Assembly: GCF_001625195.1 (NCBI RefSeq)
Contig: NC_054390.1
Span: 4,922,027 to 4,986,026 of the forward strand
DNA from: Drechmeria coniospora
Taxonomy: Eukaryota > Ascomycota > Sordariomycetes > Hypocreales > Ophiocordycipitaceae
Length of the DNA: 64,000 bases
Direction: 5' to 3'
Part shown: positions 46,068 to 55,572 of the stretch, in pieces
Layout: the number at the start of each line of letters is the position of its first letter
How positions within the stretch are numbered: the stretch's first letter is position 1
Translations under genes and position numbers: made by a program
Notes under the pieces: generated by a model
What the model was told of the DNA's origin: nothing
Seen by the model: the letters and a program-made list of their open reading frames with translations, nothing else
The model's database searches: none

Positions 46068-47368
46068 ATGTCCACCCCAGCCCCCGGCGGTGAAGCCGAA
46101 ACTCTGAAACTTGCTGTCTGGAAGGAGGCACTGTACGAGAGGTGCAGGGAGTCCGGCACCGATCTCTTCTCTCAGGATGACCTCATGCGGCTCGATGTCA
46201 TTCCCAATCGCGACCTGCTGCTCCTCGCGCGCGTCGTCCAGTCCCTCAGCGATGACAAGCTCTTCATTACCATGCGCGAGGCCTCGGGTCAGGTGCTGTG
46301 GAAATGGCGCGACGCGCAAGAAGCACACAAGTATGCCCTCTCTCGCCCGTTTCCTCTCCTCTTCGTCCCTACCCCCGACCCCCGTCCACCACCTGGACAC
46401 CCCCTCGTGCGGTGGGCAGATGGAACTGACGCATTCTCGTCAGGTACAAGCAGTGCTCGACGGACGAGCAGGTCATGGTCTACTCCCTCATCGACGACTC
46501 GGGTGGCGATGGCATATGGTCGCAGACGCTGCAGAAGCGCCTCAATATGCACGACTCCGTGCTCAAGAACGCGCTCAAACAGCTGCAGACCAAGGGCCTC
46601 ATCGCGCCATTTAAGAACGTCGAGCACCCGAATAAGAAGATGTACATCAAAGCCTCGATACGGCCTAGTGATCGCGCCACCGGCGGGCCTTGGTACACGG
46701 ACCAGAATCTCGACGAGGCCTTCATCGAGGAGCTGCAGCGTGTCGTGTTCGACTTTGTCAAACGGCAGAGCGGGTATCTCAGCACGCACTGCAGCAGCGG
46801 AGGAGGCGGCGGCGGCGGCGGAGGCGGCACTGCGAGAACCCAGGTTCCGAAAAAGGGCGTCTTGAAAGGCGGCGCCGTCGAGAGGGGCCAGAAGCGTGGC
46901 GCGCAGGAGATGATGAGCAAGCCGGCTTCTAAAGCGGCCAAGACCGCGACGGCCGCGCCGCTGAGGCGAGAACCTGCTCTGCTGCCCCTACCTGCCGGCT
47001 ACACAGGCTACCCAACCGTCCGCGACATTGCCCGCCTCCTCTCGAGCAGCGGCATCACCAACAATACGATCCTCTCGGAAGAAGACGTCAGGAAGCTTGT
47101 CGACGTTCTCGTCTGGGACAACCTCCTCGAGCCCGTCAAGATCGCCGGCAAGCTTGGTTTCCGCGTCGCCCGCGTCGCCAAGCAGTCCACCGAGAGTTGG
47201 GCCGGTCGCGAGGACCCGACGGGGCGCGCCGGCGGCCCAGAGCCGTATGCCAGTCCCTACACCGAGGCGCCTTGCGGACGCTGTCCCGTCTTTGACCTCT
47301 GTGAGGAAGGCGGTCCGGTCGGTCCCAGCAACTGCGAGTATTTCAAGCAGTGGCTAGGCCTTGACTGA
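46068..47368 (+). CDS. RPC34: RNA polymerase III subunit RPC6/Rpc34
   Basis: Subunit of the Pol III-specific RPC3/RPC6/RPC7 heterotrimer that links polymerase to TFIIIB and opens DNA at tRNA and 5S genes. Exons 46068-46330 and 46444-47368 encode about 395 residues. Two winged-helix regions: residues about 15-90 (LYERCRESGTDLFSQDDLMR to LWKWRDAQEAHKYK) and about 95-160 (EQVMVYSLIDDSGGDGIWSQ, NALKQLQTKGLIAPFKNVEH). KKMYIKASIRPSDRATGGPW and YTDQNLDEAFIEELQRVVF are strongly conserved. A run of ten glycines (codons around 46798-46830) sits in the linker before a third domain. The C-terminus PCGRCPVFDLCEEGGPVGPS then NC gives C-x2-C-x5-C-x10-C, the cysteine pattern that binds a 4Fe-4S cluster in human RPC39. 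Confidence 0.94.
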
Positions 47369-47712
47369 GAGGCAATCGAAAACTGGCAGTCTTGCGGACG
47401 AAATCATTGGCATCTGGCAAGCAAGCATGGTCATGGAGTTTGGTGTTTACATGGGCTCAAAAGTACTTGGAATCGGATCACGTTGCGGTGGGGTCCTGTT
47501 CAAGAAGATGTGCGACCACTGCGTACGCACGCATCATCAAGACACATCATCATGGGAACGCGGCAGGGATGGGTCAACTTTTTCTTCTAGAGAGCCAGCC
47601 GTGGCGACCAACCCAAGTCGTCCATTAAAAAAATAAGATCCCTGCCGAAACAGCGCCTCATCTCACAGTCTGACGCGAGCCAGAAAATTATTTAGATACA
47701 CACGTCTTCAGC
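47369..47712. other. Convergent 3' intergenic region RPC34/cyclophilin
   Basis: 344 bases between two stop codons on opposite strands. Probably both 3' untranslated regions; no gene seen. Confidence 0.6.
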
Positions 47713-48784
47713 TTACAGCTCGCCAGACTTGACAATGGTAGGGCGCTTGCTGTACTTGACAGTGCCGCTGCTGGTGCCGGTGGCCTCGAGGGCCTTGACG
47801 ACAGACATGGACTCGTCGTCGGCAACCTCACCGAAGACGACGTGGCGGCCGTTGAGCCACGAGGTGACGACAGTGGTGACGAAGAACTGGGAGCCGTTGC
47901 TATTGGGCATTAGCAGGGCACCGGACAACGCGACGGAACAAAACTCTTACGTGTTGGGGCCAGCGTTCGCCATGGACAGGAGGCCGGGGCGGTCGTGCGT
48001 CAGCTTGAAGTTCTCATCGGCAAACTTCTCGCCATAGATGGACTTGCCGCCAGTGCCCTGGAAGCTGTGAGAGAATGTCTAGTATGTCAGGAGAGTCGCT
48101 GCCGTACGTTACCGCGGGTGAAGTCGCCACCCTGGAGCATGAACTCGGGGATGATGCGGTGGAAGGAAGAGCCCTGATAACCGAAGCCCTTCTCGCCGGT
48201 GCAGAGAGCGCGGAAGTTCTCGGCGGTCTTGGGGACAACGTCATCGTAGAGCTTGAAGTTGATGCGGCCAGTCTGGACTGTTGGACAACAATGGTGAGCA
48301 AGGAGCCGTGCGTGGGCAAGTCAACACACGGAGGCGGCCGACGAGAAGGAGAACGGGTACGAAAGTCAAACAGATGAGACAAAGCAGCCGGTGCCAGGCG
48401 CGGGTTGGATGATGGCAATTGTGATCATGAACGCTCTCAAGCTATCGAAGAGGCAGGGCAGGGCAGGGCAATGGAATCACGAGGAATTTCGGAGGAAAAC
48501 TCACCCTTGACGGGACCAGTAGGCTTGCCATTCTGGATGGCAGGGCCCTCCCACTCAATATCGAAGAAACTATAGACATTGCGTTAGCTGTGGGACATGG
48601 ACAAAGAGAAGCTGCAAGTCGGTACGTACACCTTGTTACCCATTGTTACGGACGTTGCGGAGAAGAATCGTGCAGCTCGGAATGTGTTGGAAGTGTGAGT
48701 AAGTTGTGGAAGAGAGAAAGATCTTGGCCCGGGGCTGCAAAGGCTGTAGCGGGGTAGGAGGGGTCGGAGGAGAGTTGATCTCAT
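47713..48784 (-). CDS. Cyclophilin A, peptidyl-prolyl isomerase, cytosolic and probable mitochondrial forms
   Basis: Prolyl isomerase and cyclosporin target. Exons, downstream to upstream on this strand: 48784-48630 (long form) or 48643-48630 (short form), 48569-48505, 48277-48108, 48057-47951 and 47899-47713. The short form, from MGNK, has 180 residues. The in-frame upstream ATG at 48784 adds 47 residues, [20 protein letters not shown] onward, rich in Arg/Ser/Leu with no acidic residues: a classical mitochondrial presequence. Neurospora cyclophilin is known to make mitochondrial and cytosolic forms from one gene in this way, so this is probably its orthologue. The catalytic core is intact: [34 protein letters not shown] and [13 protein letters not shown] (Trp of the cyclosporin pocket). 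Which start dominates cannot be read from DNA. Confidence 0.95.
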
Positions 48785-49997
48785 TTTGGGGGCTACTCGA
48801 GGGGTAACAGGTTAGCTGTGGGACAGTAGGCCAACCAGAGGGCGTTGTTGGACAGTTGGTGGAGCAGGAGGGTCAACGGTTGATCACGTGAACCGTGCGC
48901 AAGCTTCCGCGCACCAGAAGCTTTCACACACGCGGCGGGAAGATGTTCCGGCGAAGCTCAAGCGGAGCAAAGCTTCGAAACCAGAGCAGAGCTCTCTTGG
49001 GCACTCAATGGCTCAGGCCGGCCATCCGGTCTTGGGGCAGCTCGAGAGTCGATCGAAACGGTCCAATGCCATCACCCTCACGAACAGGGCTACACGCAAT
49101 TGTAACCAGTTTTCGACCTTCGTTGCCGGGCAGCGCTGGCCACCCACCAAAGCAACAGAGCAGAGAATTGTGGGGATGTTGGGGGTGGTCAGCATCGGCT
49201 CGGCCAACCAAAGCGGCATGACGAGGAGCCTTGCGTCTGTGCAGAGCCTGCGCGATCCTCCGACGCTTGTGGATGATGCGAGCCACATCGAAAGGCAGCC
49301 ATGCGAGATTTCTATTCCGAAGGAAAGAACATGGGCGATGTTGCGTGGCTGACTTTCGGCTGGCGGCGCAATGGTTCTGATGATGGATGGGTTGACGCAT
49401 CGGTTGGGACTCTCCTTGACAAATAGGCGGAGGCTTGAAAGCCACGTGTGCCTCACTTGCTGCAAGGACGTGACAAAAGGCAGGTACCGGCAACTCACCT
49501 GAATATTACGAAGATACGAGTGGATTAGAGCGATGACGAATGAATCGATGATTGAATGATTGAATGATGGCAGACGCTCCTTCGTTGTCCTTTGCCGGGC
49601 TGAAAAGGGGTGAAATTTCTGGCTGCGGTCCCAGCTCTTACTATAGTTTAGTATGGCAAGCCATTTACGCCTGAAGTCTCAGGTACCTCTTCAGCCAGCT
49701 CGGAGTGCGGGAGCAGACGAGACATACTATGTGCGTGCATAAACGAGCACAGTGGCACCAGATCATGGATGCAACAACATACGGATAGTAATTGAAAGAA
49801 TATTCTCACCTTTGGCTTGCCCTCAATTTTGTCATGCAGTTTGCAGTGCCTTCTTTGGGCATTACTCCGATCGCTGTGTCACGTACTGTGTAGGCTGTGA
49901 TACCTGTACTTGCATCGACAGTACTTAGTAAGTACTTACTCCTCTAAGTACTTACTCCGTACTCCGTACTCCATATAAAACATGGAATTGGCTTTAT

Positions 49998-50009
49998 GAT
50001 CACGTGATC
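49998..50009. promoter_or_regulatory. Palindrome GATCACGTGATC (E-box type)
   Basis: A perfect 12-bp palindrome centred on CACGTG, about 190 bases before the ENT3 start codon. CACGTG is the core site of bHLH factors such as Cbf1. The same hexamer occurs in the RPN11 and cyclophilin upstream regions. Confidence 0.5.
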
Positions 50010-50049
50010 CTTCCGTGCCCGGATTAATCTTAGTCAAGCGTCCAACGAA

Positions 50050-50068
50050 CCCCCCCCCCCCCCCCCCC
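50050..50068 (+). repeat. Poly-C tract (19)
   Basis: Nineteen consecutive C in the presumed 5' leader or promoter of ENT3. It is the longest homopolymer I noticed in the window and is likely to be length-unstable or mis-sized by sequencing. Confidence 0.9.
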
Positions 50069-50194
50069 AAACTGATAGCGACAGCGCATCGAATCCAGCT
50101 CCAACGCCTACCGAGCGGGATTGTCGCCGAATCGACTCTGCCGTTGAATCGACTCTGCGCCGACTACGGCTCCGGTGACGTCTCTTCTGTCAAC

Positions 50195-52119
50195 ATGGAT
50201 CTGAACGACTTGAAGAACACCGTTTCGAACCTGACCTTGTATGACCTCAAGGCCGGGTTCCGGAAAGCTCAGAATGGTTCGTCAGCAGCTCTCCTGTGCA
50301 CTCCTGCGCACTCCTGCGCGCTCCTCTCCCCTCTTTCACTCTCCTATACTGTCCTATCCTGTCCTACTCTCTCCTATAATATCCTATCCTGTCCATTCCT
50401 TTGTTTCATGACTTTCCTTTGCAATCCTTCCTGTCCTTCCCCTCCCATTTATGCTCCGCTCCCCTCCCGTGAACATCCAGTGCTGACACACCACCTAGCG
50501 GTCATGAACTACACCGATATGGAGGCCAAGGTGCGTTCCCGGCCTGAAGTTGGCTGGTATCATGTCTAACCAAAGGCAGGTACGAGAGGCCACAAACAAC
50601 GAGCCTTGGGGTGCCTCGACGACGACGATGCAGGAGATCGCGAACGGTACCTTCAACTAGTTCGTCACCTGTCCCAAAACAAGCTTGACCGCAGGGGATA
50701 GTGCAGCTGACAGTGGGCGGTGGCAGTCAAACTCTCAATGAGGTCATGCCCATGATCTATCGGCGATTCACGGAAAAGTCGGCCGAGGAATGGCGTCAAA
50801 TCTACAAGGCCTTGCAGCTGCTCGAGTTCCTCATCAAGCACGGCTCCGAGCGTGTGATTGACGATGCCAGGGGGCACATAACGCTGTTGAAGATGTTGCG
50901 TCAGTTTCACTTCATCGACCAGAACGGCAAGGACCAGGGCATCAACGTGCGGAACCGAGCCAAGGAGCTGGCCGACCTGCTGGGTGACGTCGACCGCATC
51001 CGGACCGAGCGCAAGAAGGCGCGGGCCACGAAGAATAAATACACAGGTGTCGAGGGCGGGGCTACCTTGGGCGGTGGCTACTCCGGCGGCAGCCGGTACG
51101 GCGGGTTCGGCAACGAGTCGTCCGGCTACGGCGGCGGCGGTGGTGGTGGTGATGGCGGTGGTGGTAGCGGCACAACCTTTGGCGCCTACTCTGGGGGCGT
51201 GTACGGCGACGGCGGCGGTTTCGGCGGCCAAGACAACGGTTTCCAGGATTCCGGGACGAGGTCGGATCGGTTTGAAGCGTACGACGAGTTCGACGAGGAC
51301 GAGAGACCTGCCGCCTCATCAAGGCCTGCCCGGAAGACGGAGCGGGCGGCCGTTTCGAAGCCGGCGGCAGAGCCAGTCAAGAAGAAGGAGCCCGAGGTCG
51401 ACTTGTTCTCCTTCGACGAGCCGACAGCGGCCCCCTCCACCAGCGGCCTCGCCGACTTTGCCAGCTCCGGCAACGCCGCCGCCGAAGACGACGACGACGA
51501 GTTTGATGACTTTCAATCAGCCACACCGGCGGCCTCGACCGGCTTCGCACAGCCGATCTCGGCCCCGCTGGCGTCGATAAGAAGCCCCGCGGCTCAGTTC
51601 GCGGCGCCGCAGCCTCTGTCGGCGCCCCAGCAGGCAGGCCTCAGCCAGATGGTCAGCACATCGTCCATCTCGCCGGCGCCTGCCGCCGGAGGCAGCTACT
51701 CGGCCTTTACCTCGCCTCCCCAGCAGGCGCAGGCCAAGGCGGCGACCGGTTTCCAGAGCTCGGGCCCGAACTACTTTGGCACGGTCCAGACGCAAGCGCC
51801 GCCGGCGACGTCGTCGAGGGCGAGCATGTCGGCCATGTCCCCGACGGCGAGCGGACCGACGACGATGGCCAACACGATGCCCGTGCCGAGCTCGGCTGCG
51901 AAGCCGGCAGCGGGTGCGGGAGGCGGCGACGCCTTCGGTGCTCTGTGGGGCAAGGCCAGCGGGGGCATCAAGAAGACGACGACGATGGGTGCCGGGCCGG
52001 CCATGGGCCAGCTGGCGAAGGAGAAGAGCAGCGCGGGCATCTGGGGTGCGCCGGCCGCCTCCTCGTCCAAGCCTGCCGCTCCTGGTGGCGGGTCCGCATC
52101 CGACGACCTGCTCGGCTGA
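50195..52119 (+). CDS. ENT3: ENTH-domain clathrin adaptor, Ent3-like epsin
   Basis: Phosphoinositide-binding adaptor for clathrin traffic between trans-Golgi and endosomes. Exons 50195-50276, 50499-50530, 50580-50659 and 50727-52119 encode about 528 residues. The last junction was chosen to give NGTFNYQTLNEVMPMIYRRF, the expected ENTH sequence, with a GTTCGT donor and GGCAG acceptor; other acceptors create a stop or shift the frame. ENTH domain (residues about 28-160): MNYTDMEAKVREATNNEPWG, MPMIYRRFTEKSAEEWRQIY, LLEFLIKHGSERVIDDARGH and DQNGKDQGINVRNRAKELAD. The C-half is Gly- then Ala/Ser/Pro-rich and disordered. It holds the acidic-Phe motifs YDEFDEDE and DDDEFDDFQS, like the gamma-ear (AP-1/GGA) binding motifs of yeast Ent3. 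The C-terminus is SASDDLLG. No NPF or ubiquitin-interacting motif is seen, which favours Ent3 over Ent1/2. Confidence 0.92.
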
Positions 52120-53638
52120 GGGAGGCGTCGGTCGGCCTGTGCTGCAGCGTGCGGGTGGTGCATGCACATGTGCATGCTGTACATGGCTCCAATCAATACG
52201 GGCAAGGAAGCGAGGCAGAGGTCGAGAGAATTTGCGTTGAGCATGCTACTTGACTGAGGGCCTAGATGGGCGTATTGGCGCAGATTGAATTCAGTCTCTC
52301 GTTCAGCGAATTGTTGGCGGCAACCAGAACCGCACGTCCTCGGACCGTCCTACCCGCCGCCGCGCAGTCCTATCAGGGCGCAGTTGATGGATTGAACATG
52401 CTTCATCACACTGTTGTCGGGGAGGCAGGGCGCATGCTGACAGTACATGGGTCTATTTGAAGCGGCAAGTCGTCAAAGCTGTCAATCGTTTGTTTCACCC
52501 GTTCCCTCGCCCACCAGTGACAGTGGTGCGTTTGTTTGTGATTCACACCTGCTAGAACAGACCTGACAGGCACTTACACCTACGGAGTACACGTACAGTA
52601 CTTCTATAGTATTACAGGGTTCTGTGCGGAGTTATTGATAATACCCGAGTGCTGTACGTGCGAGTGCGTGGACATGTAAGTACTTCTATGGCATACAGTA
52701 CGGAGTACATGTACGTGTACTTGCATGTACTTACTGTAAGTTCAAGCACCTAGTGTGCTTACTGAGCACTGTACGTGGTGTAATTATAGGTGTTCACAGC
52801 CGGGTCCAGCGAGGCAACGACCTCCCTGCCAGCCAATAATTGCCCCTGCAGGATGCCATATTTTGGGGGACGGACGAGTCCTACTTGGGAACCGTTCGGC
52901 GGCGCGCCTATTCCTGCGTCAGTAAGCGCCGACTCCATCCGTCAACAACCCCCCATGCCACAGCGACGATTGGCTGCGCCGGCGGCTGCTCACACTGCCT
53001 TTCGTCTCACGTCGTCTTGACGGCATCTGGAGTATCGACGCACCAGAGACCGTGACAGACGACTGGCTACCAGATTGAAACGAGTGGCTGGGTCTCTTGC
53101 GTCGACCTCTTTTTTGTTTTATTTTTCGAAATCCTAATCAAGTTCTTTTTTTGTATCGACGTTGCACGGCGGTGAACCTGCATGGGAGCTATACCGACAT
53201 ATATATATACGAGTTAGGTGATCATCACCAACAACTTCCAGCCATCTCCTCCAGCAAACGACTCCCCGACAATCTTCGTCTTTCCTGTCTCTGTCTCCAT
53301 ACCTCCTGTTTTCTCTCCTCCTTTCATTCTCCCTTCCCTGCAGCACAATATCTTGGTTCGGGTCCCGGTCCGGTCTGCCATTTCGTTTCTTAGATTCCCT
53401 TTCCAGCTTCATATTGCACTCGCAAGAGTCTGTGGTCGTCCGGCTGCCACGGTCTTGCAGCAAGAACTTGATTTCTTTATTTTTCATCGGCCATCGGTCG
53501 GGCAACTTGGACAAGATTTCTTCCCCCAACCCTTCGCCAGTTGTTCTGCCGTTCCATTCGAAGCATCTTCCCCTTCGCACGGCTTGCCTCTCTTCGCGCC
53601 CTCATCTCTCGCTCGTCACTCCCGCAGCGACCGCCAGG
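52120..53638. other. Intergenic region with GTAC island and MARVEL-gene leader
   Basis: A GTAC-motif island lies at about 52575-52790. From about 53100 the DNA is CT-rich with an ATATATATA stretch near 53199-53208; this is probably the promoter and a long 5' leader of the MARVEL gene. No supported gene. Confidence 0.55.
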
Positions 53639-54305
53639 ATGTCAACTGCTCCGGCTCCCGGCGCTTTGGGCTTGACATTTACTGCCATGCGAGCCATGCA
53701 GGCGGTGGCGCTCATCACCATCATCGGCCTGACGTCCAATTTCATATCGGAATTGGAGACGGCCCAGTATGAAGCACCGTCGGCCCTCGTTGGTACTCTC
53801 GTCGTCGTACGTCTTATTTTCTTCTCCTCTTTCTTCTCCTCTTCCCCTTCCATTCATCATTGTCATTGGCAACCCCATCTGACAAATGCAATGGCCATTT
53901 CAGTCCTGCCTCGCCGCCGTCTACGTCACCATCAACTACATCCTCTACTGGGACTCGATGCTCCCGCTGCTCATCTCGGCCGGAGCTGACATACTCTGCC
54001 TCGTCGCCTTCATCGTCGTCGCCTGCGTCATCGGCAAGCCCGTCAGCTACCTCTCGTGCTCTCGATTCTCCGACGACGGCAAAATGGCCTGGTATATCCA
54101 GTCGCTCTTCCCCAACCTCGGCCGCAAGGACCGCTACTTTACCTGGGTCGACTCGCCCAAAGCGTCCTGCCTCAAGATGAAGTCGATCTGGGGCTTGAGC
54201 ATTTGCCTGTGCATCCTGTTCCTCGTCTCCTCCGTCGTCTCAGCCTGCCTGTGGAAGCGCATCAAGGGGGCCTGCTCGCGGCCCGGACCAAAGGATATCG
54301 AATGA
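53639..54305 (+). CDS. MARVEL-domain four-helix membrane protein
   Basis: Exons 53639-53806 and 53904-54305 give 189 residues to the first stop. Four membrane segments: residues about 15-35 (AMRAMQAVALITIIGLTSNF), about 48-70 (ALVGTLVVSCLAAVYVTINY), about 78-102 (PLLISAGADILCLVAFIVVA) and about 150-172 (IWGLSICLCILFLVSSVVSA). The layout, with short termini and a longer loop before helix 4, is that of fungal MARVEL proteins, which associate with membrane domains or vesicle traffic. Function is not known for this one. Loop 3 has SCSRFSDDGKMAWYIQS and FTWVDSPKASCLKMK. The reading frame stays open for 177 further codons after the TGA; see the next feature. Confidence 0.85.
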
Positions 54306-54836
54306 GGGTGCCGCCGTGGGGTCGGCGCGGGAAGGGGCCAGGTGGGAACGAGGACGGTGCCGGTGCCGACGAAAAAGGTTCGAAGCCTTGGCACCGTGGC
54401 CATGACGACCTCGGCTGGGAAGCCGAGCAAGGAGAAGCATGCCTACGACAGCGACTCCTCCGACGGCCTCGACACTAGCCTGGGTCTCGGCATCAAGTTG
54501 GCCTATCCGGTGTTGCTCCCACCAGCCCCCACGGCGGCGACAAGCATGACGCGCAAGATGAAGGCTCGGATTTGTGAAGTTCGTCCGCGGCCACGTCCGC
54601 TCCATGGCTTGCCTCCGGTGTCTCCTTTGTCTCCCGTCCCTCCCGTGCCTCTCAAGCTCCCCGTCTCTTCCAAGATGCCTCACACGTTGCGCTCACCGCC
54701 AGTTGTTCGCCCGCCGGTCGGGACCAACGCCAAGCGCAGGACGCTTCGAGACCGCATTGAGGGATGGTGGGACCTGGGGCTGTTGGAGAAAAGGCAAACG
54801 CTCCATGGCGGCTTAACGAAGCATCGATGTAAATGA
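54306..54836 (+). other. In-frame continuation after the MARVEL gene stop codon
   Basis: The frame of the MARVEL gene continues without a stop from 54306 to the TGA ending at 54836. The translated sequence looks like a real cytosolic tail: VRSLGTVAMTTSAGKPSKEK, YDSDSSDGLDTSLGLGIKLA, a Pro/Ser-rich linker, then RRTLRDRIEGWWDLGLLEKR. The single TGA (54303-54305, followed by GGG) is the only interruption. Explanations include stop-codon readthrough, a recent nonsense mutation or sequence error, an unrecognised intron over the stop, or chance. No good GT donor is visible just before the stop. Confidence 0.4.
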
Positions 54837-55572
54837 GCTCATACCAGAAAATGATTTTGTCGGGAGGAAGTTGATGGTGTAGCAGACGTCTCTGCTGGAT
54901 TCCATGAAGAAATATAAGCCAATATATCTAGTATTTGAAGTTGGGGATATCAACACGTGTTATATCGCTGGGCATTTTGATGCACAGGCACGACTCCCGG
55001 GTAGGCGGATGGTATTGATCAAGGAACTCTGTCGGAATCACCGATTACAACACGAGCCAAATACTTTAGGGAGAACCAGGCCGGTCGAAATTCAATAATA
55101 GCTTGAAATAAATCAAATCCGCCCCCAGAACCCATCCCTATATGTCAGAGTACTCTGATGCAACACTAACACTCCCTTGTTGTGTTGGTTCAAGTGTTGG
55201 ACTAAGGTTATTGTACAGTGCGAAGTAGGTATCCGAAGGTTGATGCACAGTACTGCACGCACTACAGCTGGTGCGCTGTACAGTGTGTACTGATATTAGT
55301 GCACAGTACAACATTTAACAAGGCTAGTTGGTGCACCGTACAGTGGACGTGAGGCCCGGCTGACAAATGGCACAGTGATTTCCACTTGACACAAGTACAG
55401 TACATGAAGGTACGTATCGCTCACTCAATGTGTTGCTACAAATTAGTACCTACATGTATTATTCCGTGCTTGTCTTGTGCTGACATCATAACCAGATCAG
55501 AACCGCCAACCTCTCTCCGACTACCTTTCATCGCATCGCCAACCACCATTGGGCATCTGGGGAAAACCCAAC
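54837..55572. other. Intergenic region upstream of the Zn2Cys6 gene
   Basis: About 740 bases with repeated GCACAGTAC/TGTACAGTG words at 55210-55400 (GTAC-motif type). The first ~250 bases are AT-richer. No gene seen. Confidence 0.55.

Larger units (their letters stand above)
48785..50194. promoter_or_regulatory. Divergent promoter region between cyclophilin and ENT3
   Basis: 1.4 kb. TCACGTGA lies at 48884-48891, about 100 bases above the long-form cyclophilin start, and GATCACGTGATC at 49998-50009 above ENT3. A short GTAC cluster (49895-49975) and a run of 19 C (50050-50068) lie near ENT3. Overlapping open frames at 48888-49498 on both strands have no recognisable domain. An AATGAATGATTG-like tetramer repeat lies at about 49538-49568. 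Confidence 0.5.

Noticed and set aside
48888..49498. Mutually overlapping frames of about 110-160 codons on both strands between cyclophilin and ENT3
   Set aside because: No conserved motif. Neither strand is favoured, and the location fits a divergent promoter region.
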